From NCBI GenBank assembly GCA_947652605.1, contig OX393581.1, forward strand, positions 28,080,788-28,144,787: DNA of 64,000 bases. Direction: 5' to 3'. The position numbers and the translations under genes were made by a program. Of the stretch, positions 34,817 through 46,479 are shown one piece after another. Each line of letters begins with the position of its first letter. Position 1 is the stretch's first letter. Source of the stretch: Elmis aenea (lineage: Eukaryota; Arthropoda; Insecta; Coleoptera; Elmidae). The notes below the pieces were generated by a model. That model was not told the DNA's origin and ran no database searches. It was given only the letters and a program-made list of their open reading frames with translations.

Positions 34817-35042
34817 TAGGGTAATACCGCCCACCTAAGGCATTATTCTAGATATTTTTAAAAAATGTGGTCAGAGAATAAAAATAAAAATATTAGCTGC
34901 AAATAAAAACTATATTCTTCAATAATCACAGACACGACCCTTGGCTAATAAAATAAATGTTGCAAAGCGGGAAATTCAAACATGGGTGATATTTCAGACC
35001 GGGTGGTATTACCCTTCAGACCGGGCGGTATTACCCTAACAC
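34817..35042. mobile_element. Short MITE, about 226 bp
   Basis: GTTAGGGTAATACCGCCC at the left is mirrored by GGGCGGTATTACCCTAAC at the right, with a second inner copy GGGTGGTATTACCCTT at about 35000. No clear target duplication. It lies inside the piggyBac-like relic. Confidence 0.6.
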
Positions 35043-35349
35043 ACCTTAGGCCTTAGGCAAAACAATGTATATAAATAAATGAATACAATAGAGTTCCTAC
35101 ACTAGTTATATACATCTCAGTTAACAATAATCTGACGTACCTGCTAATATTTACAACTTATTTCACAAAATAATACACAAAACTAAAACGCGGCTGCAGT
35201 TACACTAAGTTAGGTTATGTTATAACTGCAGTCAGCTGATGAATTTTAATTGCTACGGTTTGGAATACTACTGGAACATCTTATAAAGCAATTTTAAACA
35301 CCTTGTGGGACAAATACGTCTCGTCTGTACTCTGTACAGAACGGGTTAA

Positions 35350-36460
35350 AGAAGATAAACACAAGCAATCGAGATTCCAATCAAAAATTGAAAAACAAAC
35401 AACTAAAGTCGTTATATTTCAGCCATTGGTTGTCTTTATTTTAAAAACTTTCTTATTTAAAACATCTCTTTTCTGAAATTCAATGTTTTTCCACAAGTTT
35501 TAATCTCGTGCTATATTTAAAACCAGATTGAAAAGTTTTGTCAGCATTTAACTACCCAGTGTGTTAAAATTACTAAATCATGCTACTTGAACTTCCTTAA
35601 TGTAGTCCATATTTACCAAAAGTTTGAAAAGCACTGCTGTAATAATTTTACCTTACAAATCATACAATCATGGCAACGGCAACGGTTAGCTCATTACGAT
35701 TTGTTTTACTGCGTTTATTAAAATGACTTGCTGTGACAATATTAGGTTTCAAATGATTGATGATCAGTTCACCAAATAACTGTAATATAGCTTCGTTGTA
35801 CAGTCGTAAAAAAATTACCAAATGTTAACTATACGCAATTATCAGTGTCAATAAGCACACCCGAACCGTAACCTACTTTGATTTACGCGCTGTGTTATTA
35901 TTTACTCGTATTATGTACACGCAAACAAAACCCGTGCTAGTCATAAAATATTCACGTGGTTAATTAATATTTTTTGTTACAGGTGAGTAGCTTATAATGG
36001 AAAACGCTAGAGAATGTTACCCATTCACACACGTTCAGCAGTAAAGGTAAAATTTTAAAGTATATAAAACGCGTTGTTTTTCCATAAAATGTAATTTATC
36101 ATACTGAAATATGAATTATACTTTGACATAAAATGACAGTTACAACTTGCTCTTATGTGACAAAACTCAGAGCAAAGTTGCGAATTTCGTGCTGAATTAA
36201 ATTACAAAATAGGGTTATCATATCCGTCATTTTTGAAGGATAACACTGAAATCTCTATTTTCTTTACCTGTAGAAAAACTAATAACTAGAAAGCGCTTTT
36301 ATTGCAGCAACTTAATTTTTGTAATATTTTGCTCGTTTTGTCTACTTTAGATTGTCAACAACTTTATATCTTTTTAAAGCCCGATATTGCAGGCAATGCA
36401 ATGGTACCCTCCATTGTATTGGGAATGCATTAGGTATGCGAAATTGTTTCAACCATTTTT
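35350..36460. other. Intergenic, no gene seen
   Basis: AT-rich, no recognisable feature. Confidence 0.4.
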
Positions 36461-36466
36461 AATTCA

Positions 36467-37214
36467 CCGATTAATCGGTAAATAATCGATAATCAACCGT
36501 GTCGGCTCTTCATGCCGATTAATCGATAAACCTTTTTGCCGATTAAGCGGTAATCACTTTTTTGCCGATTATTCGGGTTTCAATAAAGTCCATTTGACCA
36601 ATATCTTCGATTGAAATACGAGATTAAAAAAGTTTTACTTTTTCAATGTTTCTCTAATTTTAAATGTCTGGCTGCAACTGAAAATATCTATTTGTTAATT
36701 AAAGATTTTGATAAACATATAATTTTGAACTGTTGCAACATTTAAGCAAAAGAAACTTGAAATAATTAAAAACAAAAATAAATAATCAAGAGTTTTTTTA
36801 TTTTAATACTTAATCTTTTTCTTGCATCCCACGTTTCAAATGTTTAGTTTAACTGCTTTATGTCCTTATATCCTAGAATCGCAAAGAAACTTACTGAAAT
36901 TAAAATTAGGTCATAATAAACACATTTTATGAGTAATCTGCTATTTTAGCGTCGCTTTTCTTATTAGGCTGGCTTTTGGTTGTTGCTACAGCACAGATCG
37001 CTATGGACACTTTGTTTAGATCAGTAAAAGAGGGTCAGGTTAAAGGTTAAATAAATCGTTTGCAGTGTGGCAATTGATACAATAAACGATTAAAAGTTGG
37101 TTTAACAATAAGGGACTCTAAAACTGTAGATTACTCATCTTATGAGTACATTCATTATATAATCCAATGAATCATGTGAAAGTCAGTAATCAGCCGATTA
37201 ATCGGTAATCGGCC
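36467..37214. repeat. Region bounded by CCGATTAATCGG palindromes
   Basis: CCGATTAATCGG at 36467-36478, then degenerate copies near 36514, 36538 and 36564, and GCCGATTAATCGGTAATCGG at 37193-37212. The palindromic units at both edges suggest a MITE of about 750 bp, though ends and duplication are unclear. Confidence 0.45.
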
Positions 37215-37496
37215 AAAATAATTCCATAATTGGGATGCAATACTGTTAAGTTGGTATATTTGTTTGTAAATAAATTTTATTTTTCTAAATTTATATTTAC
37301 ATAAAATGTTTGTTTAGATCTGCTACTAATTTATTTGAAAAAAAAAATTTATAAATTTAATTGATATATTATCTATCATTACCAAAATAAAAAGATGAGT
37401 ATCACTAAAATTCTCTTCGTTAAAATTAATATTACAAAAGTGACTTCAAAATTCCTAGCTGTACAATTTTCAATATTGATTATACGTTTCATTGTA
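37215..37496. other. Intergenic, no gene seen
   Basis: AT-rich spacer before the next foldback; no feature recognised. Confidence 0.4.
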
Positions 37497-38239
37497 CAGG
37501 GTGATTGAAATTCGAGGGCGACCATGGGGATCTCACTTATTACTGAAAAAAGAGGGTCGGTTTAAAGTTGGCAAAGCTGCTAAATTTTATGTTCATCAAT
37601 AATATCAAAACAGATTTGAAACAGTTTTTGAAAAAATTGAAAAAAAAACTGAAAAAATTACTTTTTGTTTTTTGCTATAACTTTTTTATTTATAATTTTT
37701 TTTGTAATCTGTAAAAACTTTTACTTGGCCACTTTTTATTTTACTTTTAATGGTGCCATCAGGTTTTTGCTGTGCCGATTCCGTTTTGTTTTATAGGTAC
37801 TAACTTTTAAATTTCTTATGGGCGACAAACTTTGTTTTCATATAGTTATTAAATATGTTAAATAAATGAAAACATTTTCTTTTCAAATAAATACGTTGTT
37901 TATGTAAATAACATAATCATGTATTACATTTTTAAAATCAGGTAAAAAAGTTCTAGCTAACTAGATGAAAATCAAGTTTGTCGCGCATAAGAAATTAGCA
38001 ATTTAGTACTTATAAAACAAAAGTTTTTACGGATAAAAAAAAATATAAATAAAAAATTATAGCAAAAAAACGAAAAATCATTTTTTTCCAATTTTTTCAA
38101 AAACTGTTAAAGATATTTAAAATCTGTTTGATATTACTAATGAGCATAAAATTTAGTAACTTTGTCAAATTTAAACCTACTCTCTATTCTCAGTAATAAG
38201 CGAGTTTCCCATGGTAGCCCTCAAATTTGAATCACCCTG
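37497..38239. mobile_element. CAGGGTG foldback element, 743 bp
   Basis: CAGGGTGATTGAAATTCGAG at the left and CAAATTTGAATCACCCTG at the right; the subterminal CATGGGGATCTCACTTATTA is mirrored near the right end. Left flank TA; right flank AA, probably a mutated TA. Arms span most of the element. Confidence 0.75.
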
Positions 38240-38870
38240 AACATGGCAATTTACAATTTTGTACATTACGGTTTGTATAATTTTTTCTCAATAGGTTTTT
38301 CTTTTTTTTCTGACGGTGGAAGTAGAGCCTGCCTAGGGCGCCAAACAAAGCTCCCTACGTCTCTGGATTTAGTGGTGAAAATGTAATTAAAATGATTAAA
38401 ATGATAAATTTGAAGCTTTACGTGATTACACAAATAGATGTTTTATTAAATTTGCATTACCGTGAACAACAAAATAGGTATATTCATAAAATTATTCGCT
38501 CATACAATACCATATATAATGTTTTTTTTATTGTTTGTTAAATAAAGTTTAGTTGATTTTATACGCGTGTTAGTCACTGCAAAAAATGTAAACAAACAAT
38601 TTGCGTCTGCAGTGGGTAAACTATTAAAAATATTGAATTTAAACTGTATTTACTTTTAATTTAATACTTTATTTTTGTAAAACTAAAAAGAAGATTAATG
38701 TAAATAAATTGCTACAAAATAAGACAATAAACTGGTGTGACCACCAAACGACTTTCGTTATAACGATATTGTGTGTATCTTCATATATATGTGTGTGTAT
38801 TTGTGTGTATAAAAAGTTTAAAATGACTATCCAGACCTTCTAATTAACCTCATTTTTGTAAACCACCGTT
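38240..38870. other. Intergenic, decayed repeat end
   Basis: Around 38310-38360 a GGGCGCC...CCCTACGTCTCTGG segment resembles a single decayed hAT MITE end. No gene seen. Confidence 0.4.
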
Positions 38871-38875
38871 GTCAA

Positions 38876-39330
38876 CATGACGTAAATGACGTTTCACACG
38901 TGTGTTTATCAAGATACTAAACTAATAAGATGGCCCATTCCCATAAGACTATGTATTACTTGGCTATCCGGAAGTGACGTCAGTAATAACGCAAAAATGT
39001 TTAAATCGATGTCTTAGATTTTATGTTGCATGACAAGTTTCAAAGTATAGCTAGATGACATTAATTAAATAGCTCACCAAATATGTTAAATATGTTCTTG
39101 TTAATTTCATTGCAAATAAGATCAAGATTTTTATAAACCAAATGGGCCGATTTACATAAACCTGAACGTTTTATACATGTGGGACACATGACAATTTTGT
39201 CATTTAATAAATGGCATTTGTAGGACGTCATGGCTGACGTCATTGATATCACTATTTCGTCATCGATATGTTAACGAAACTCGTCAGATGTGCCATCCTG
39301 TTAGTTTAGTATCCTTGCGTGTTTATAACA
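38876..39330. repeat. Self-complementary MITE, copy A
   Basis: TTTATCAAGATACTAAACTAAT at the left is mirrored by ATTAGTTTAGTATCCTTG-like sequence at the right. The whole segment is similar in both orientations to copy B at about 42435-42860. Inner marker: GACAAGTTTCAAAGTATAGC (about 39029). Confidence 0.6.
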
Positions 39331-39339
39331 AACAAGATG

Positions 39340-39865
39340 GTTTACCCGGCGTTGCACGGGCGATTACAATTTTAATGACTGTTTTAACTTGAATAAGCCC
39401 AATAATTCCAAATCGTACACAAATGACATACTCTGATCATTCATCTTTTCATTTTCTTATAATTCCTTAAAAAATAACTATGTATTGCTTAAAAATTGAA
39501 TAATAACTCAAATTTATTTTCTTTCGTCTTGTTTCAATTAAAAATGTACTAATAAAAATAATACTTCATGTACATTTATTACTAATTGTATACAAAACAA
39601 TCTTTACTTGTGAAATACACCGCGCCGTATCGTGTTATGACCAGGTATTTGCCGACGTAAGATCGAATCCCGTCCAAGTATTTTTTTTTTTTTAAATTGG
39701 TAATATGTGCTTGTACTTAAAGTTTGGCGTTAGATCTGCAAGGTCCTAAATAGTAACTGTGCAAAATTTGGTCCCGATCGGTCAGCGGACCTAGGATTCT
39801 ATAGCGAACAAACAAACAAACAAACAAACAAACACACAAACAAGCTCTTTTATATATATAGAAGA
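39340..39865 (+). repeat. SINE or RTE-tail-like repeat
   Basis: Begins near GTTTACCCGGCGTTGCACGG and ends with (CAAA)n at 39809-39840 followed by TCTTTTATATATATAG. Before the tail, GTGCAAAATTTGGTCCCGAT...CAGCGGACCTAG resembles the 3' ends of insect RTE elements and the SINEs that borrow them. Around 39625-39680 a GATCGAATCCC stretch looks like a tRNA B box, followed by a long T run. The combination suggests a tRNA-headed SINE, but the head is degenerate. Confidence 0.5.
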
Positions 39866-40780
39866 TAAACAACCACAGCATTCTTTAAAAAATTCATTTT
39901 TATTCTTAGCTTAATTCAAGAGAGTTAAGATAAGCTGCATTTTACTAAGAAATAAATTTAATTTCTGATAAAAACATAACGGCCAATTTCTTGTAATATT
40001 ACACTGGCGGCTAATGTTTTGCTTGTAGAAGCTTATTTCTGTTAGTTTTAACAAGACATTTTGTTTGCATTTGGAAGTCTTTCTCACAAGGTTTCCTTGG
40101 TATTTATAACGTATATTAAATAATTTAGCATCAGCAATTTCAAAGTTGATTTACGCGCATTTTTCGTGCTTCTTGTTCGGTGAACTAATATTGCTAGTTT
40201 AAAGTTTAAGTAATAGCAATCTTCATGATTTATGATTGTTTATATAAAATAGGACAAACAAAAATACATGTTTTACAAGTATTAAATATTTTTTAATCAA
40301 ATCTACAGTCACAAATACGACCTTTTTTAAAATCGATAACTTTTTTACACGCGTATTAAATTCTATTACATCGTCATAAACCGAAACATGACATGTTCAA
40401 TAAGCAAACTCCCCAAAAGTCATTGTTGTAGTATACGTTATGTGAAACATATTTTTAGCTGAAAAACGGAAGAACAAATTGCGTGGAAAGTTAATGGAAA
40501 AAGTGTAGTGATCGAAAACGGTATTTCAATATTAGAGTTTAATATTACCGGTTAGGGATCGGTTTATAGAATGAAATGTCGCCCACAACCCGTAAATCAG
40601 AAAAGTAGATGATATTCTGATCGTCAAAATTTTAAAGATACGAGTTAACATCCTATACTGTCGACATGCTAACCAGGATTGAAGTGTCAGCGAAATATTA
40701 AATTGATATTTTTCACAGTGTCGTTCATTTTTTTCTCGTTCGTTGTTTATTAATACGTTTGTGATTTCGTCCCCCGCACA
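39866..40780. other. Intergenic, no gene seen
   Basis: AT-rich; ATTACCGGTTAGGGATCGG near 40545 resembles the end sequence of the hAT-like nest that follows and may be a second, decayed end. Confidence 0.4.
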
Positions 40781-41175
40781 TAGGGATTGCATTGTCTTTT
40801 TAACCGTTACCGGTAATTTCGGTAAAGTAAAAAATATGTATATTTCGGTATTATCGATATTGACTACCGGTAATACCTACCTCTTAAAAAACATGCGAAA
40901 GCTGCAATCTGAATTAATGCGCCATTTTCAACGTAAAGTGCAACAACAATTTGTAGCGTTGCTAATATATTTAAAGCAGATATTACACTAAAATGTATGC
41001 TACTTAAACTGTCTTCATAACAGAATAATACGATTGCTGTATCTTAATAAAAAGTACTGTAGAAAAGAAAGACGAACTAAATAATCGGATGTTTTACAAT
41101 ATTTTTTTTTACGATTGTGAAGAAATTAATAATAAACTGGCCGCTAAATTACTTTCGCCATATATTGCATGTATA

Positions 41176-42373
41176 CAGGGTGTCCCAAATTCGAGTAACT
41201 GCATGGGGATCTCGCTTATCTTAAGAGCTACGAGGTCGGTTAAATTAGGGCAAAGTTGTGAAATTAGATGCTCATCAAATATCTCCAAAGGAAATTTTCA
41301 TAGCTGTCTTAGTTCAAAAGTAATTCAAGAAAAACTGAAAAAATTGATTTTCGTTTTTTTATCCTATTTCCTACATTTTTTAAGATATCGACAATCTGGA
41401 AGCACTTCTCTATAGCAACTGCTTACCCCTTATATGTTGAGATAACATATAATTTCCAACAACGTTTCGTCTCTTCAGAACCATCTTCAACTTCATTTTT
41501 TTAAATACGGTGAAACATTTTTAATCTTATAGTCGGATAGCATTTTGTCTTCTGATTTTAATGATATATGACACTTAATATCTAAAATGATATTTTACCA
41601 CAAAAATTTGAGAAAAACTTATTTTGTCCAATTTTTGAATCAAATAATCTTGTACAAAAAAAAGCAAAATAAAAAACAAATAATTTTTTTGTTCTGTTAA
41701 AACTGTCACTTTGACATTAAAATGATTGTGATTAATTGTACTTATAGTTTGCAAACAGCTAAAAATTCTTTGAATTTGTGCTTTTTTTAAATTATATATG
41801 ACAATCAGCACTTATTACACAATTAATCACTATCATATTATTGTCAAAGTACGAGTTTTAACAGAACAGCGACAAAAGAATTGTTTTTTTTTTAAGATTC
41901 TATGCTTCAGAAATTGGACAAAATGAGTTTTTCTCAAAATTTTGTGGTAAAATATCATTTAAGATATTAAGTAGGTATCATATATCATTGTAATCAGAAG
42001 ACAAAATGCTATTCAACTATAAGATGAAAAATGTTACGCCGTATTTAAAAAAATGAAATTGATGATGGTTCTGAAGAGACGAAACGTTGTTGGAAATTCT
42101 ATGTTATCTCAAAATATAAAGCGTAAGAAGTTGCCATGGAGAAGTGCTTCCAGATTGTCGATATCTTAAAAAATGTAGGAAATAGAACAAAAAAACGAAA
42201 ATCAATTTTTTCAGTTTTTCTTGAATAACTTTTGAACTAAGACAGCTATGTACATTTTCTTTTTAGATATTTGTTGAGCATCTAATTTCGCAACTTTGCC
42301 CTTATTTAACAGACCTCATAGCTCTTAAGGTAAGCGAGATCCCCATGCATTTACTCGAATTTGGGACACCCTG
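41176..42373. mobile_element. CAGGGTG foldback element, 1.2 kb
   Basis: Ends CAGGGTGTCCCAAATTCGAG and CTCGAATTTGGGACACCCTG are perfect mirrors, TA-flanked (41174-41175, 42374-42375). Subterminal GCATGGGGATCTCGCTTA is mirrored near 42340. Arms of more than 500 bp, including GAAACGTTGTTGGAAATTCT at about 42080 against AATTTCCAACAACGTTTCG at about 41450. Confidence 0.85.
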
Positions 42374-42434
42374 TATATGATTGTGTATTTGTGGGTATAA
42401 AATGTGCTGTTCCAGGTGACCTAATTAAACTCAT

Positions 42435-42860
42435 TTTTTTAAATAACATTTGCAACAACGTAAATGACGTCTGTCAAAATGGCATTTCATAAAAGTATTT
42501 ATCAAGGATAGTAAACCAATAGGATGGCCATCCGACGAATTTCGTAAACATATTGATCACGAAAGAGTGACATTAATGACGTCAGCTATGACCTCACCTA
42601 TGACTTCCTACAAATGTTAATTATTATAAAAAAGACAGATGTGTAATATGTCACACATGTATAAAAAAATATTTTTGGTGAGTATTCAATTAATGTCATC
42701 TAGCTATACTTTGAAACTTGTCATGCAATATAAAGTCTTAGACATCGGTTTACACATTTTGGCGTTAATAATGACGTCACTGGCGGATAGCTCAGTAATA
42801 CATTAGTCTTATGTGAATGGGCCCACCTATTAGTTAAGTATCCTTGAGTGTTTATGACTT
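42435..42860. repeat. Self-complementary MITE, copy B
   Basis: Inverted relative to copy A: its right half, reverse-complemented, matches copy A's left half through GCATGACAAGTTTCAAAGTA and CTAGATGACATTAATT. The left half contains ACAACGTAAATGACGTCTG and the right ends near GTATCCTTGAGTGTTTATGA. Confidence 0.6.
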
Positions 42861-42899
42861 ATAAACACAACCACAGCGTTTAAATTTTGGATGTGGCTA

Positions 42900-43130
42900 T
42901 ATACATACAGTATGTATAAATAATTGACTATTTATACATACTTTTTTTTTAAATAATTGAGATAAACCAATGAAACTAAGAAATAGTTTTTCTCAAAACA
43001 AAAATCTTATCTTAACCTTTAACCTAATTTAAAAAATATTTATAAATAAAAAGTTGGGCCTTAGAAATAAGTTTATTGTATGTATAAATAGCCAATTATT
43101 CATACATACTGTATGTATAAATAGTCAAAT
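42900..43130. repeat. Inverted CATACAGTATGTATAAATA repeats
   Basis: Two clusters of ATACATACAGTATGTATAAATA-like palindromes at about 42904-42942 and 43078-43127 face each other across AT-rich DNA, suggesting a small MITE. Confidence 0.5.
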
Positions 43131-43331
43131 CCTTAAATTTTACCAATTTTTTTTTGTAAAACCCAACATGGACTTAAATCCTACAACATTTTTTTTATCT
43201 ATTACCATTTTTATGCAACTTTGGATTGACGTCACAACTTAATCACCCTGTATATTAGTTATTATTCCAACAATTAACCAAGTGCACGCACTTTCTAATA
43301 TAAATACTATTGAAGGCTCAATCGATAACTA

Positions 43332-43724
43332 ATGTCAAAAATACACGCATACAACAAACACAAAGACAGAAACACCATCGTGAAAAAAGTCAATCCAGCT
43401 GCAGGGGACCTCAAAATGTGTAGGTATATCCGTCGAAATCTGGAATTCGAAAATTTTCGCGACCACAATTCTTTCTTCATACTACGTATGGCGTATGGCG
43501 AAAGTAAAAGTAATGATGATAGCTTATTTTCTTTAATAACAAAGATTACCATAACTAGATTAATTATAGAAATAATAGAGCGACTGCATGAAAGCAAAAA
43601 AAAAATAAGTGTTCTTAACAATGACGAAGATATTGTCGCAATGCCCGTAACAGAAGATTCAATTTACAGTGTAAGCCAAAAGTATGGAGACGCTGCTGTA
43701 ACGGCACAAATACAAGTTTTATAA
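43332..43724 (+). CDS. Unrecognised 130-codon open frame
   Basis: I do not recognise this protein. It begins MSKIHAYNKHKDRN, is basic in the first third, has an Ile/Leu-rich amphipathic stretch around residues 65-95 (TKITITRLIIEIIERLHESK), and an acidic segment after it. Base composition is a little richer in GC than its surroundings. The last 20 residues or so overlap the start of a CAGTGTAAGCC repeat end at about 43665, so the natural C-terminus is probably different. It lies within the possible hAT-like nest. It may be an exon of a decayed transposon gene or chance. Confidence 0.2.
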   Translation: MSKIHAYNKHKDRNTIVKKVNPAAGDLKMCRYIRRNLEFENFRDHNSFFILRMAYGESKSNDDSLFSLITKITITRLIIEIIERLHESKKKISVLNNDEDIVAMPVTEDSIYSVSQKYGDAAVTAQIQVL

Positions 43725-44838
43725 ATAATGTATTGTATAAAAAGTGTATGGCAAATTATTGTTAGCTATATTTTGACGTATTTCAATTTTGCAACAAAAC
43801 ACAATCACTGTAGTAATTGACAGTTTATAACTTGTATAATTACGTTTTGTTATTTTTCGAAGAAAAATCATTATTTTGTGAGCATTAAAATGAATTCTCA
43901 GAAGCAATTCGACAGAAGACCCATTTTCAATTTAATACTCACAAAATAAGGGTTTTCATCGAAAAATAATAAGATATAATTAGACAAGTTGTAAACTGTC
44001 AATGAATTACTACAGCGATTGTGTTGGAAAGGAAAAAAATACCAATTAAAGTTAAAGAAAATATAGATTGCCATTCAAAAAAATATGACGATTGCACAGT
44101 TGCACACGGTTGGCAAAAAAAAGAAGTATGTCAAAATGTAGCTAACAATTTGCCTTACACTTTTTATACAGGGTGTGTAAAAATTGGCGGAAGCGCTACA
44201 CGTGGCGATGTTTTTCGTAAAATTCTAAGTCGAAAATCTTAATACGAAAATGTTGTACCATGCTTCCTATGGCCTAAGGAACCATTTAAAGAAAAAAAAA
44301 TTGGCAACATTGCATACATTGATTTGCGTTTGGACATTTTTCTATCAGCAATTTTTACTTAGGTATTTACAATTTTTGTTGGAACTGAAAGCCTCCAGTT
44401 CGTAAACATAGCTGCAAACTTTTGGGTATCGTAAAACACAAACTAGAAATAATTACGAGAAAAACTGAGATGACAGCTAATGACAATGTTGCCATATGTA
44501 TTATTTTCATTCAAATCAGTGATTTACATATTTTCAACACTAATTTTTGAAAGGAAGAACACAATATCTAGGAAAAAATACTATTCGAAATTTATTTTTA
44601 TTCCAAATTGCAGCTTTTTCATTTGCAAGTATTAAATAATAACGCTTAAAGGACTAAATGTCAAAACTTTGAGGACCTCTTGCATGGTACAACATTTTCG
44701 TATTAAGATTTTCGACTTAGAATTTTACGAAGAACATCGCCACGTGTAGCGCTTCCGCCAATTTTTACACACCCTGTATAAATCATTTGATCATACGTCG
44801 CCGTCGTTACAACACCATTTCCGTACTTTTGGCCTACC
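43665..44838. mobile_element. Composite CAGGGTG-type foldback with inner elements
   Basis: Outer ends are GTAAGCCAAAAGTATGGAGA (about 43671) and, mirrored, CCGTACTTTTGGCCTACCCTG (about 44817). Inside, 43735-44165 is another inverted pair: GTATGGCAAATTATTGTTAG against CTAACAATTTGCCTTACAC. It is followed directly by the element at 44169-44776. Confidence 0.55.
44169..44776. mobile_element. CAGGGTG foldback element, 608 bp
   Basis: Ends CAGGGTGTGTAAAAATTGGC and GCCAATTTTTACACACCCTG are exact mirrors, flanked by TA. Arms of at least 100 bp match almost perfectly, including the GCGCTACACGTGGCGATG segment. Confidence 0.85.
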
Positions 44839-45359
44839 CTGTGTAATAAGATTTTCGTTAAAAGAACATTTTTACCACTTAATTACGGGGACGATCTCAT
44901 TTCAGCGAAATTAATACAAAGGATACAAATGAAAAACGATATTTCTAAAAAGGTGCGAAAACAAATGAAAACATTTAGTAATAATACCATACGTGGTGGA
45001 TACTTAGATCTAGTTTATACTTACTTGTTAACAATTAAGCCTGCAAGTGTTTGTTCAGTAACAGCATTTAATGCTGCAGGCTTATTTTGCACCAAAATTT
45101 GATCACGACTAGGTTTATAATGTAACATTAGATAATGTGTGCATCTATTGAACGTATTTAAATTCACAAAACGAGGAAAAAATTACATATAATACGTTTA
45201 ACTATCTTTTTGGTTTATTATTTAATTGTAAACCGTTAACAATCACATTTTTTGTAAAGTTATTTTTTAAGAACCCCATTTATTGCCAGTAATTAGGATT
45301 TATTTTCGGCATTACCAGTAATGGCAAAAATAGGTAATTTTGCGATCCCTACTCGCACG

Positions 45360-46171
45360 ACAAAACTTTACAATAAGTACATATTAAAATGCAGAAGTTA
45401 TTGATTACTTAAAATTTTAGGTCATGTATGTATAAACCTCTTGCTGGACACAAACATATCTTCTTTAGGATTTATTATAGTAGAAAAATAAACAATGTTG
45501 TTCGTATTTAATAATGCCTTTCTGTGTATCATTTTGTAATATTGTTGTCAGTTAGTAGTTCTGTTATCTTTAAAGGTTTCTGATCTCTTGTTTACGTTCA
45601 ATATCCGATTAGATTCAAATCGGATTGTAACATTCGATTTGAGTATACGTTGCCATATCCATTTGTAAATTCCAAATCGGTAAATTATTGGTTTATTAGA
45701 TTGTTGGTATTACCTTGGTGGATGACGTAATTTAAAATGAAGCATGGTATTATTTAGGTGGGATTAGGCTGTTTGATTTTTTTTTTTTTTTCAATACATG
45801 GAGCAAAATTTCTTCAAGAATGATTTACGAACAGATCATTGGTGAATTCCGGCGATTTTTTAAGAATTTGGCGGTTCCACAGAAAAAGCAGTAAAAAAAA
45901 TATTCTCATTTATTTAACGATCTTTTAAACATATTTCGTTGAGTTGTTATTTTAAAACGCGATTCGTTGCAACCAAGCAATTTGCATGTACTAGAATCCA
46001 CTTCAGATTAAATTTTGAGAATTATTTTCTAAAATGCAAACACAAATGTTCTTATAATTTAGGATTTTAAAATAATTCGTTCTGAAAAATCTTTTACTGT
46101 TCGACTTGTTGGTAGCAAACGGTATATTTTGATTACATATCCATTTATTTGTAAATATTTTCCTGGCATTT
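45360..46171. other. Intergenic, no gene seen
   Basis: AT-rich; nothing recognised. Confidence 0.4.
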
Positions 46172-46477
46172 CCAGCATGGGGATCTCGTTTATTATAAGA
46201 GAGGTTTGTTTCAATTAGATGAATTATTCCTTAATATGAGAGGAGCCACAACCAATTTTTAAAAGTACAAAAATCCTCGTACTTCAGATGTTATAGCAAA
46301 AATATAAAAACTATGAATTTTTTTTTCTCTCACAACTTTTTTGTCTTAATCATTAGAACAATTTTATTTGTACTTTTTTAAGGTACTTTTTAATGGAAAA
46401 TGCAACTGTTATTTTAGATTTGTTTTAGCACCTTCCATTTTTGAGATATTACCCCGAATTTCATTTTTTCTTATGGC
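46172..46477. repeat. Half foldback, second copy
   Basis: CATTTCCAGCATGGGGATCT onward is a direct repeat of 34107-34437, sharing GATGAATTATT, TATGAGAGGAGCCACAA and ATTTCATTTTTTCTTATGG. The CAGGGTG terminus itself is missing here. Confidence 0.6.
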
Positions 46478-46479
46478 CC

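Larger units (their letters stand above)
34042..35345 (-). mobile_element. piggyBac-like relic, 1.3 kb
   Basis: Flanked by TTAA (34038-34041, 35346-35349) with similar ends: CCCTTTCGATACA on the left and, reverse-complemented, CCCGTTCTGTACA on the right. Near the right end and interior, GGGACATAT/ATGTCCC-type palindromic motifs recur (about 34512, 34545, 34759, 34785, 35309), reminiscent of subterminal binding sites. It contains two other insertions, at 34107-34437 and about 34817-35042. Ends match only in part, so the assignment is moderate. Confidence 0.5.
40781..45351. mobile_element. Possible 4.6-kb hAT-like element with nested insertions
   Basis: TAGGGATTGC and GCGATCCCTA are similar inverted ends, and pairing extends inward (ACCGTTACCGGTAAT against ATTACCAGTAATGG). 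Flanking 8-mers CCCGCACA and CTCGCACG agree in six of eight positions. The interior is filled with other elements and one open frame. No hAT transposase motif was recognised. The low-complexity ends leave real doubt. Confidence 0.35.

Noticed and set aside
39625..39680. tRNA gene
   Set aside because: A B-box-like GATCGAATCCC is present, but no cloverleaf can be drawn; more likely the head of a SINE.
43307..43621. 104-residue hydrophobic minus-strand frame
   Set aside because: Fully antisense to the 43332 frame, with composition expected from the complement; neither is well supported and this one less.
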